Source: Aplectana chamaeleonis
Taxonomy: Eukaryota > Nematoda > Chromadorea > Rhabditida > Cosmocercidae
Reading direction: 5' to 3'
DNA length: 64,000 nucleotides
Assembly: GCA_029168955.1 (NCBI GenBank)
Contig: JAPDOI010001563.1
Coordinates: 1 to 64,000, forward strand
The notes beneath the pieces were generated by a model, which had not been told where the DNA came from, made no database searches, and saw nothing but the letters and a program-made list of their open reading frames with translations. How positions within the stretch are numbered: the first letter of the stretch is position 1; each line of letters opens with the position of its first letter. This document shows, piece by piece, positions 37,344 to 50,972 of this stretch. Made by a program: the position numbers and the translations under genes.

Positions 37344-37439
37344 GTTTCGACCGACGATGATGGTAACGGTGATCGTAGAATGCGTGACGCTTTCTCTCCT
37401 CCCAAGCTTCAAAGGAAAAAGATCACGCTTAATCTCTGA
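37344..37439 (+). CDS. Probable terminal coding exon, 31 codons and stop
   Basis: After the acceptor TTGTATAATCAG the phase-0 frame reads VSTDDDGNGDRRMRDAFSPP, then KLQRKKITLNL and TGA (37437-37439). The hydrophilic D/R/K-rich composition matches the gene at 9382-13767, whose last found exon also ends in phase 0 on the same strand. An AATAAA lies 245 bp downstream. If it belongs to that gene, the intron (13768-37343) is about 23.6 kb and contains the Helitron-like copies, satellites and a LINE fragment. It could instead be the end of a different gene whose other exons were not found. An alternative frame over the same bases (to 37485) is less protein-like. Confidence 0.4.
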   Translation, partial: VSTDDDGNGDRRMRDAFSPPKLQRKKITLNL

Positions 37440-37683
37440 TAGCTTTCAAGGTTTCAGTGCTTTTTCCACTTGTCGGGTCTGTTAAGAGCGTTAGATTTGT
37501 TTGTTCATAGAATTTAGTAAAGTATTTCAATTGTGCATCGAGGAGATATTATGATTGTTAAACTGTTCTGCAATGCTGGGTTTCTGGAGTGTTGTAGAAA
37601 TCTGTCCGGTATAACTAACTCAGCATCGGTTATTCTGTGTTGTTCTAAATTTTTATTCCTTTTCTTGTTGATTTTGCCAGTTT

Positions 37684-37689
37684 AATAAA
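37684..37689 (+). terminator. Candidate poly(A) signal AATAAA
   Basis: AATAAA in TTTAATAAAATATTGC, 245 bp past the stop at 37439, in T-rich sequence fitting a 3' UTR. Confidence 0.4.
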
Positions 37690-37870
37690 ATATTGCAAAG
37701 CTATGTTTCTGAATGCTTTGGGGGTTTTTACCATATTTTACTATTTTCTTCACAGTAAAACTTCCAACAGTATCGTATACATGGTGAAGCAGGCCGTTGT
37801 GTACTATCTCAGCGGATGTGCAATCTCCTCCCCGTGGTAACCTCTTTTTTTAAGTTTGTAACTATCGGGC

Positions 37871-38025
37871 GGTGGTCGTAATGTTTCTCAACAGCAAAAT
37901 AGACACGGAGACGGGGGTGGAGCGAGGTGCGTGACTGGGCGCTAGCCGTGTTCCGTCCAATCTCGCACTTTGCTCCTACCTTGTTGCCCCCGCCTCTCCT
38001 GCGGTTGGGAAACATTTCGACTACC
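37871..38025. repeat. Small inverted repeat
   Basis: GGTGGTCGTAATGTTTCTCA (37871) pairs imperfectly with GGGAAACATTTCGACTACC (to about 38025). The 110 bp between are GC-rich. Confidence 0.45.
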
Positions 38026-38029
38026 ACCC

Positions 38030-39520
38030 TTCACGATCCGCTGCGAATTTTTCGTTTATGGACCGAAATTCTTTCGAGCCTTGATTCGAAATTTTTTTGG
38101 GCCGAAGGTTGTTCTACCCCTCTCACCACTCGTTGAGCAATTACACAATCGTGCTTGACCCACATAGTATAGCGATTTAGTGTGACATATTAACGCCTAT
38201 CGGAGGTTAGAAAGATTGATTCATCACAAATAGATTTTTTTTATCAGAACTGCTTGAGCTGTTAAGAAGCAAGATTGTGATTGGATGGAGGTGCGTATCA
38301 AGGCGGCTGAGGCCGGTGGCACAGTGGCTCAGAGGAAAACAAATGGAAGCTATGTGATGAAGGATGCGGTATGTGGGAAGAAGTCGGGGTGGCCCCATGT
38401 CTGGCAGTTGCCTGACAAGGCACATGGCTAGGGTCTATCTCCTCTTGCAAACTTCGGTTTAACTGTCTTCATCGAATCGAAGTTGCCGTCCGCATTCGGA
38501 AACAACCACTAATGCTACACGCAGCGCGAAGTGAATCGTGAGAGAACCAGGGGTCCTGGCACGTTTAACCTTCATCTCAACCTGATTGTCTTGAGCTGCT
38601 TGTTGCAACAGTGGTTGTCTACAGCTTGGAAGCGGAAGTCGGTTTTGATATGGACAGCATTCTTCAGTGACACTTTGCGCTAAGATTCGCAGAAGTTGAG
38701 CAGTAGGGAGACGTAGTAAATTGTATGCGCATCTGGCCAAAATAATGCATTGGTGCGCTTCCGGTATACTCCGGCAACTCGAAAGTTTTTGTAGTAGAGT
38801 TTTCGATTAACTCGAACTGTTGAGCATACTTATGGTTCGACAGGGTTCGGAACATTTGGAGTATTTCAGACCTCAGCGGCGCCCAAGGTTCAGCAGAGCG
38901 TGGCTAAACGCTGTTGAGGGTGAGGAGAATGACTCTTCCTTACCATTAGGGGTGCTTTCCAAGAATCTTTCCACGAAATCGTGGGTGGGCGTGGGAGCGT
39001 TTACTTGGACCAACTTGCCTTCTATGGCAGTCGATTCTAACTAGAAACTGCTTCCATGCCACTGTATTTACGTTTCCAAGAGAACCCTTTGGAATAGAAA
39101 TGTTCTTGGAAAGCAACCCAGGTCAAAAAAAGAACGATTGGCTTTCATCTGACGTACTGATCGTGAGCGATCCCTCTTAGTCATGGTCATGAAAACCCGT
39201 TGGCAAAGTTCGATATGAAGTTCCAACCCGACGAGATTTGAGCTTATACTTGAGGAGGGCGAGGGAGGGGGGGGGTCTTAGCTCATTTCGGACAATGCCT
39301 TTCTGTTGGAAAGTGCGGCTCTAACCAGCAGGTGCTATCTCCTCCTATGAAAAAATCCTGTTTTTTTTTTGAATTTGTAGTGAGAGGTCATAACATCTAC
39401 CAAATACCCTCAGTCACTTCATTACCATGTTTGCTTCGAACATCTGCTCTCCCTGATGTAGAAAGAGGGCTTATTAAATTCTGTTCCTATCGAGTGGGTT
39501 TTCTCGAGAGTGCAGAGAAG
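38030..39520. other. Intergenic; one unassigned protein-like frame
   Basis: The minus-strand frame at 38664-38855 (YAQQFELIENSTTKTFELPE) looks protein-like but has no recognised family or clear splice partners. A GGTGGCACAGTGGCTCAGAG string at 38312 resembles a tRNA-type A box, but no B box follows. Confidence 0.25.
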
Positions 39521-39769
39521 TATAGTTGTACACGAACGAAATTTTCGAAATTTTTTTCGTTCGTTCGAAAATTCTTCGAACGAAATTTTTTCAAATTTCG
39601 TTCGTTCTGCCTTTCTTCAAATTTCGAAATCCGATTTTTTCGGAATTCGTTCGTTCGAAATTTTTTCGAACAAATTTTTTTCAATTTTCGTTCGTTCGAA
39701 ACACTTTCGAACGAAAATTTTTCGATTTTCGTTCGTTCGACATTTTTTTCGAAATTGTACAACTATACA
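39521..39769. mobile_element. Inverted-repeat element built of TTCGTTCGTTCGAA motifs
   Basis: Ends TATAGTTGTACA and TTGTACAACTATA. The interior is 5-6 tandem diverged blocks combining TTCGTTCGTTCGAA with AAATTTTTTTCGAA, so almost every part can pair with several others. Frames over it (FVRSFENSSNEIF-like) are composition artefacts. Confidence 0.7.
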
Positions 39770-39916
39770 GAGAAGCCAAGACTCCACTCTGCGTCTTTTT
39801 TTCTGTCTCACGATGGGAGTGAGGCGGCACCGTCCTGCCTCGCTTTCTCTGCGTTCCCGAACAGCCCATTCGATTGAAAATGGGCATACAAATCTCTGTT
39901 GCAGTAACCGCAGTAA

Positions 39917-40284
39917 GTGCTGAGACCTGCCCGTCATGCGTGGAGGCATCAAAATCGTCACAAGGACACCGCCCAGAAGCGAGCTGCAGTGAAAGCAAGA
40001 CTCAGCGGCTCAAGTGCTCTGGCTGGAACGTCTTGGGGAAGCAGCAAGGTAACTATCCGGTCCACGCACAAGGCCATCCTACAGCCGGCTTTAGTGCAGA
40101 GCTGCTCCCTTCTGGCAGCACATCGTGTCGTCCACCTCCTGGGCCATGTTGCTAGGATTTCAAAATGTTGTTGTGCTAAAAACTCTCAATTAAACTCTTA
40201 CGTGTTGAAGCTCGCATCCTGCCAGTGAAAGTACAAGGACGCACCAGAGTACGCCGCACTGGTATGGCAGCATCTAGTTTCAGA
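39917..40284 (+). pseudogene. Diverged LINE C-terminal fragments (element H), host of element A
   Basis: The plus strand shows AAVKARLSGSSALAGTSWGS, AILQPAL, a WQHIVSSTSW-like block with frame shifts, EARILPVK, then APEYAALVWQHLVSE at 40235-40284. These are the post-RT blocks of a Jockey-like LINE, partly rearranged. The last block stops mid-motif where the 3' tail of A begins. The bases TCATGGACTAAC right after A's 5' end (53897) could be the continuation (SWTK in the family). Confidence 0.6.
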
Positions 40285-42894
40285 ATACTTCTCTTCTTCT
40301 TCTTCTTTGCAGCCACATTGAGGGTTTTGTCATAGGTTGAGAAACTGGGCGACCAGTAACGGATTCGTCCATAAGTCCATTACGGTCAGCGTGGTGGGTC
40401 TCTCCGGACATTTGAAAAGGTGTGCAGTATCATGGCCGAGGCAGCCACAGTCCGGGCAAACATCTGATTTGCTGCTGTCTATTTTGCTGACGTAGGACAT
40501 AAGCATGGTAGAATGACCACAGCGCAGCGATGCCAGGGTGCACCTGGCCCTTCTTCCGAGTTCAGCCTCGGATGTGCAGACTTGGGGCGGCACTACCCCC
40601 AATATGGGATTAATGGCCGCCTTTTCCAGATGGCACCGTACGAACTGAGTATGCTCCTCGCGCAACAGACGGAGTCGTTCTTGCTGTGAGTCGTGCCATT
40701 TTTGCAGATTGACTTTGCTGGGAGCATCGGCGAATGGCTTTCTGACGCCTCTCTCTCTGACGGGGTTTAGCACTCTCCGAGACGGGTGATTTGGTTGTTC
40801 GACAATATTGATGAAAAATTGTTGGGCCTGGAGCTGACAGTGCTCTCTTACTGGTAATAAGCGGGTCTCAGAATGCAAGTGATCGACTGGGGAACTTCTT
40901 GCACATCCGGTGGCGATTCGAAGAGCTGCATTCTGTATGCGTTGCATCTTAGTCCAAGAAGATTCCGAAACTAGATGCTGCCAGACTGGTGCGGCGTATT
41001 CTAGTGCAGGCTGGAGAATAATCGCCTTATACGTTGTAATAATGGTTTCTTTGCTACTACCCCATGAAGTACCGCCCAGGGCTCTAAGCACGTTAAGCTT
41101 CGCTTTCACGATAGCCTGCTTCTGTTCCGTGTTCTTATAGAACTTGAGCGATGAATCGAGCACGAGTCCGAGAAGTTTTGGCAAGCGGGCCGCAGGCAAA
41201 CGATCTCCATTCCATACGACATACCGATGTGCGCTGTTCAGATGGGTCCGTTGTGAGTACGGATACCGATGACTTTGACGCAGAAATCTTCAGCATTTTG
41301 CGTTCGAAGAAGCTTTGCAGTGTGATCAAGTACCCGTAAATCTTAGCGGCGGCCACATTTATGTCCCGATCACGACACAAGACAGTCATATCGTCAGCGT
41401 AAGCGACAACCTTGATATCCTGGGGAGGGGCGGGCATATCTTCGAGGTACAGACTGAAGAGAGCAGGCGACAATACGCCGCCCTGTGGGACTCCAGCTGC
41501 AATCGGAATGCTGTTTGAGACATGATTCTGGAACATCACTCTAGCCCGTCTTCCCTTAGTGAATGCAGCTATCCAGCGCTTTTGCCATGGCGGGATTGAT
41601 GACTCCAGTAAGTTGTTTGATAAGATACCAAGATTCACTGTGTCGAAAGCCTTAGTGAGATCCAAGGCAACTGCTACAGTTCTTTCCGGCTTATAGGCGT
41701 TGAAACCATCAATTGCATAGCTCGTAATTTCTAACAAAGCTGTCGTGGTGGAATGCATTTTTCTGAATCCATGCTGAAACACCTGTCTCTCGTTGTGCTC
41801 CAGCCAGGTCCTTGACGATCAGCTTTTCAGCTACTTTAGCAAAAGAAGACAACAAGCTAATGGGCCGATATCCCTTGACTGAAGCTTGGGGCTTGCCAGG
41901 CTTGGGCAGCGGAACGACGTTTGCCGTCTTCCAATTCTGCGGGATGGTACACGACCTGAACGAGGAGTTTATCACATCAGTGAGAAGCGGTAGTAAGTCA
42001 GTGGGTATCTTCTTCAAGACAGCAGGACATATCCCATCAGGACCAATAGCTCTAGAGTTCCGTATTTCCTTTATAATCTTCTCAACTTGCGCCGTAGTAA
42101 ACGCTTCGGCCGTGCTCATAAGCGGGAGGCGGCACAGCTCTCTTACAGTCACTCTATTCTGCGGACCTCATTTAGCACTGGTGATGAAAAAACTTTTCCC
42201 GAGCGCATAAGCGGCTTCCTTTCCTGATTTGAATACACCGTTGTCGAATTCGATTGTGGAGACGGTGGCGGGTGAGCTTTTACCCGAAAGCTTCCGTAGA
42301 ACGTTCCAAGTAGCTGCACTGTCTGTCTTAAATCCAACTGCCCGGTGAACTTCTCCCACTCTTCTTTCTTAAGTCTGTCCAAATCCTTTTTGATCTCACT
42401 GTCAAGCTCAGCAACCACGGGGTCCAGATGATTAACCGCTCTCCTCGCATCTCTCGTTCTAATGTTGTCGAGGATGTCTCTGTTGACATTTGGATAGAAC
42501 GTCTTGACGCGACCGATAGGAATAGCCGCATTCATGGCCTTGCGGATTGCGTCAGATAAATGGCACTCTTTCTGGTGCACGTCGCCATTCCACGGGTAAT
42601 CTGCCGATAGGCGAAGCGCAACTTCACTGAACAGGCGCCAGTCTGCTCGGCCTAAATTAAGATAAGAACGTTGGCGAACACCAGAAAAGGAGCGATAGAA
42701 TTGGATAGATCGATGTGGACAAAGACAGGAACATGGTCACTTGGCAAAGTCGTCGAGGTAGACCATGAGCAGCAGCTAGAAAGGTTGGACGAGACAAGAG
42801 ATATGTCTGGGCTAGAAGATCGGCCGTTGGCAGGGAGACGAGTGGGCTGATCATCGTTTAAAATGACCAGGTCGCACTCATCTGCCCATTCTTC
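40285..42894 (-). pseudogene. Jockey-like LINE element A, 3' part
   Basis: Minus-strand order: EEWADECDLVILNDDQPTRL (endonuclease end) at 42894, SSPDISLVSSNL, LPSDHVPVFVHID, then the RT from RNSRAIGPDG and FRKMHSTTTALLEI through AGVPQGGVLSPALFSLYLED and the catalytic YADDMTVLC, then EYAAPVWQHLV, CPDCGCLGHDTAHLFKCPE and DLWTNPLLVAQFLNL, ending in a (GAA)n tail at about 40300. Several frameshifts separate the pieces. The 5' part of the same element lies at 53034-53894; the two are split by element B at GAAGAATGG. Confidence 0.85.
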
Positions 42895-43764
42895 TTCTCT
42901 TCTTCTTCGCAGCCACGAAGAGAGCAATTGCTATAGGTTCAGAAACTGGGCGACCAGCGTTGGATTCGTCCAAAGGTCTATTGTAGTCAATGTTGTAGGG
43001 TTTTTTGGACAGTTGAATAAGTGTAGGGTATATCAGTTCGGGCAAACGTCGGGAGTGCTATTGTCGATCCTGTTCACGTAGGACTTGAGGAACGTTGAGT
43101 GCCCACAGCGCAACGAGGCTAGAGTGCATCTGGCACGTCTACTAAGCTGAGACTCAGACTCGGAAACTCGAAGCGGCACAGTACCCAGAATAGGATTAAC
43201 AGCCGCTCTTTCCAGATACCCTCTGACAAAATGGGTGTGCTCCTCGTGCAACAGACGGAGGCGTTCTTGATATGAATCGTGCCATCTTTGCAGATCGACT
43301 TTATCTGGAGCATCGGCGAAAGGTTTTCTGATGCCTCTCTCTCTTACAGGCTCAAGTACTCTCCAAGATGGGTGGTTGGGCTGCTTGACGATGTTAATGT
43401 ACAGCTGCTGGGCCTGGAGCTGACAGTGCTCCTTTACTGGTAGCACCCGTGTCTCGGCGTGTAAATGCTCGATTGGCGAACTCCTAGCACATCCGGTGGC
43501 GATCCGAAGAGCAGCGTTTTGTACACGCTGCACCTTAGTCCAGGATGAGTCCGACACTAAGTGCTGCCAAACCGGTGCCGCATACTCTAGGGCGGGCTGC
43601 AGTATAGCCTTATACGTGGTCAGAATAGTTTCCTTACTGCTGCCCCATGATGTACCTCCCAGTGCCCTTAGCACATTGAGTTTAGCTCTTACAATTGCTT
43701 GCTTTTGCTCGGTGTTCTTGTGAAACTTCAGCGACGGATCGAGTATAAGGCCGAGTAGTTCCTT
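42895..43764 (-). pseudogene. Jockey-like LINE element B, 3' part
   Basis: Reads LLGLILDPSLKFHKNTEQKQ, ALGGTSWGSSKET, EYAAPVWQHLVSDSSW, NAALRIATGCARSS, CTLASLRCGHST, then a premature stop in the zinc knuckle (after DVCPN), then DLWTNPTLVAQFLNL in another frame and a (GAA)n tail at 42895-42912. It joins upstream, in frame, to an unrelated endonuclease fragment (43765-44384), producing a 423-codon chimeric frame; this is an insertion junction, not a fusion gene. Confidence 0.8.
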
Positions 43765-44814
43765 GAGAGGCACAAAGAGATAAATAGAGTACTGCAAAAT
43801 ATTGATGAAGAGCTCATATTTAGCGTTAACTGAATCTACAGCATTAAAAATACCGTACCAATCTACGCTGTTTAAATACTCGACAATGGCGCCGAAATTC
43901 GCGCTCTTGAAATCTCGTCTTAGTTTCTTACTATCGTTTCTAGGAGGGGTGAGGTTTAGTTCAAAATGAATCGTCGCGTGATCACTGGTCCCCACTGGTT
44001 CACAGACGGCTGTGCTGCATACAAGATCAGCTTCAGAAGTCAGTAATAAATCCAAAATATTGCTTCCATGTGTTTCAGATGTAACGAGCTGAGAGAAATT
44101 GAAGTCGTGGCACAAACCTAGGAGGCTCAGATGAGTCACTCCAAGAGAACTAGCATTATGAGGTTGCGTCCAACATATGTTTGGGAGATTGAAATCACCT
44201 GTAATAATACACGGGTGGTCACAAACAGCAAGATCACTTAGCGTTTTAATCAGTTGTTGGAAGGCCGCTGCCGTGCAGGAAGGGGTTCTGTATACCAAGA
44301 CCATTCGAATATCCAGTTGACCAGAGCTAATTTCCGAACAAATAATTTCATATCCATCTGGGACAGTGTCGGAATAAATAAGCCTAGGGAAAAGAAAAAA
44401 AAATATTTAAAAAAGGCAATCTACCGACTGACCTGTGCTCCTTTAAGCGTATAATGGAACAGTACTTGATGGCGGGGGATGAATGATCTTGTATTGGTAT
44501 CATATGATCCATCACTGATCGAGAGATCGCCGCGTCGAACACAAGTGGAACGCACGCAAGCGAGGAGGTAATGATCCCATCACTACCTCCTCGCTTGCGT
44601 GCGTGCCACATGTGTTCGACGCAGCGCTCTCTCGACCAGTGATCGACGATATTTCATCTGATCATCACTGTACACCTACGTATTCTAGATTTTTTATATT
44701 GTCGTTACACTTGTCTCTATGTGTTTTTATCTTTTACGATCTCTACGCGTTTTTATTTTTATCGTTCACGATGCATTACGCAGGTTCACCCTGTAATAAA
44801 CAATTACAACAATA
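43765..44814 (-). mobile_element. Insertion J in element B, with a CR1-like endonuclease fragment
   Basis: Interrupts B inside its KLLG motif (AACTATTG at 44815 versus AACTACTCGG at 43764, possibly a worn target duplication). It contains about 160 bp unassigned sequence, MITE copy 3 and, at 43765-44384, a CR1-like APE endonuclease piece: DGYEIICSE, VYRTPSC, IITGDFNLPNI, SNILDLLLTSE, GTSDHATIHFELN, FVPLKE. That piece lacks both the start of the endonuclease and all of the RT. Just upstream is a splice-like 49-nt segment (GTCAGTCGG to CCCTAG, about 44433-44385). Confidence 0.6.
44513..44652. mobile_element. Palindromic MITE, copy 3
   Basis: ATCACTGATCGAGAGATCGC at the left and CTCTCTCGACCAGTGATCGA at the right, with the tip at GATCCCATC. 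The arms are nearly perfect. It lies inside insertion J. Confidence 0.8.
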
Positions 44815-48739
<3,925 letters not shown>

Positions 48740-48747
48740 CTCCCAAA

Positions 48748-50835
48748 CAGGGCTGGGCACGCGTCCCGGTTGACCTTAGAGGGGTGCATATTGGACGCTG
48801 CGGAGAGGGCAAAGGGGGGTGCCTAAACCGAACACCCAGATAAAAACAAAGTGCCTGTTCTGCCGAATTTCAGGGAAAAATAGTACACGCTTTTCTTCTG
48901 ATTTGTCAACTCTTCTTCTCCGCTTTTCGAAAAAAAACACTCACAGAATTCAAATCATTGATAGATATAAAGGTTGCGTTCGCAAAAATTAATAGTTGCT
49001 GTCGAGGTTTCTTTTTAATAACTCTATGAATTAAGTATTATCTATAATTTGTTTGATTACTTTGATAAAGAAATAAACACTACTCCGTGATCTAGTAGCA
49101 AGTAAGGATTGGTGTTATGTCATGTTTCTCTGGTGCAACGTTCATTTATTACACGGGTGGTAACCGATTCGAGGCAAAGATACAAAGAGAGCGCTCAGAA
49201 GCGCTATCGTTCACGTTCAAAAAAGAATCAGCGAACTGTTGTATTAGTACAGATTGAAATTACAGGTAGCACATTTAGTATCACGACTAGCCAACTAATT
49301 TCAGCTCATGAGAATGTGACTTATGAAGAGATCCGATTGTGAAAATTGAGGACTTTGCAAGGTCTTGTGAGAGAAGTTAATGATCGTGTCCTCCTCCTTG
49401 AGAAGTACCATGTCTCTCATCATGGTAAAAAAACTGCTATCAGTACCCTGCAGAGCACAAGTGCACTGAATAGTGCTTTGGAACTATGAAAACCCGAGTT
49501 GTAGCCACCTGGTGTGCCGCAAACCCTTGGAATTCGGCTCGCCGTGCGATCTGGTGCTTGTCCGCAGCAACACAGCGCACACACTGGAGTGGACGCGCAC
49601 ACAATATTAATTTAAAATGTAATTTATTACAGAACGGGAAGGAGAAAAGGCCTGAAACTGGAGTAAATGGAAGAAGGCAGAGGTACGATACTTTTAATGT
49701 AACCATTATAGAAATCTAATGTAAACAAACTAAGTTGGAGCGGGGTGAGTTTTTTGGATTCGACAAGGTTCATTCGAATGAACCTAGTTGAATGAAAACA
49801 GCATTGAACATAAAAAGTAAGAGCATTGAAAGAAAGAGGAGAATCTGGCAAACACCTTGATTTCAATAAGTTTGATATTTGATGTGATATAAGGACCTTA
49901 AACCTCGTCCCGGTTTTGTCCCGGTTTTCGGGGTAAAACCGGGACGAGATTTAAGGTCCTTAAATCACATTAAAAATCAGTTCTATTGAAACTAAAATGT
50001 TGGCCAGATTCTCCTCTTTCTCAAAATATCCTTTGCTCTTTTCTTTAGTTTTATATTTGATCAACAAGGTTCGTTTGAATGAACCTTGTCACTGCTAAAT
50101 ACTTACCCCGCTCTAACTTTGCTTATTTACATTAAATTTCTAACATGGGTACATCCAGAATAGACTACCTTTACCATCTTCCATTTCCTTCAGTTTCAAT
50201 CCTTTTCTCCTCCCCGTTCTGTAATAAAATACATTTTTTATTAATATTGTGTGCGCGTCCATTCCCCTGTGCGCTGTGTAGCTGCGTACAAACACCGTAT
50301 CACACGGCAAGCCAATTTTTAAGGGATTGCGGCATTCTAGGAGGGTAAAACTCGGGTTTTCTACTCCCTACGAATCACATGAATCCTAACATTGTTCCAC
50401 AACACAAAATAGTTCTGATTTCCACATCAAAACAATCAAAAACAGATTAACTAATCCTTTATAGGTTTATGAAAACATTCGACAGGAAGCATTAATTATT
50501 GCAATAGTAGGAGTTCTGTTGTTGGTAATTGTTCAATTGTTTTGTATTGAAAATTTTTTTGTCTTTTGTTTACCGTCTTACTAACAAATTTTCCTCATGG
50601 GGTTGTTTTGAAGTTCAGAAATTACACTACCTTTTTTGTTGCCATTTTCGGAATATTATCTATCCAGTGCTTTTTTTATATTCTTGTTCATCAAAATCAG
50701 GAGGTCAAGATCATGGCTGTCCAACTATTCGGAAAACAGCCAATTTCGATTTCCCATAAGGGGGTGCCTAAAAATTACCGAGCTAAGGGGGGTGCATATT
50801 CAGATTCGCCAAGCCGGGACGTGTGCCCAGCCCTG
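48748..50835. mobile_element. hAT-like non-autonomous transposon D inside the LINE's ORF1
   Basis: Inverted ends CAGGGCTGGGCACGCGTCCC (48748) and the complement of CAGGGCTGGGCACACGTCCC (to 50835). The 8-bp direct duplication CTCCCAAA sits at 48740-48747 and 50836-50843. Eight-bp duplication with CAGGG-type ends is the hAT signature. Skipping it rejoins the LINE frame at ILDHLG/VECQ. It is 2088 bp with no transposase. Near both ends the motifs GGGGTGCATATT and GGGGGTGCCTAAA occur, in direct rather than inverted orientation. Much of its middle is palindrome E. Confidence 0.9.
49488..50361. mobile_element. 874-bp palindrome E inside the hAT element
   Basis: Outer ends GAAAACCCGAGTT and AACTCGGGTTTTC. 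Arms of about 430 bp meet near 49930 at CCCGGTTTTC/GGGGTAAAACCGGGAC. Paired landmarks include AATTTATTACAGAACGGGAA with TTCCCGTTCTGTAATAAAAT (inexact) and AAGGACCTTAAACCTCGTCC with its partner. The divergence between arms is higher than in the 27.7-kb palindrome. No coding content. Confidence 0.8.
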
Positions 50836-50843
50836 CTCCCAAA

Positions 50844-50972
50844 TGGTCAAGAATATTAGGAATGCAAACTGCATCATAGCTAATCCTATTGGAAGGCACT
50901 TGATCTACGGACTCAGTGATGCCAGACACGACAACAGACCTACTACGCTCGTGTTCTTCAAACGAGGATCTA
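50844..50972 (-). pseudogene. CR1-like LINE element C, ORF1 start fragment
   Basis: Reads SSFEEHERSRSVVVSGITES and YDAVCIPNILDHLG up to the hAT duplication, and resumes at 48739. RSVVVSGI with a following PRLLK-type block is the nucleic-acid-binding core found in many LINE ORF1 proteins. It is 5'-truncated where it meets element B's WQKR; the in-frame join there is coincidental. Confidence 0.75.

Noticed and set aside
38311..38331. tRNA or SINE A-box-like GGTGGCACAGTGGCTCAGAG
   Set aside because: No B box or cloverleaf follows within the expected distance.
43033..44304. 423-codon fusion of a CR1-like endonuclease with a Jockey-like RT C-terminus
   Set aside because: The junction at 43764/43765 is the edge of insertion J in LINE B; the other side of B ends at the matching KLL codon at 44815.
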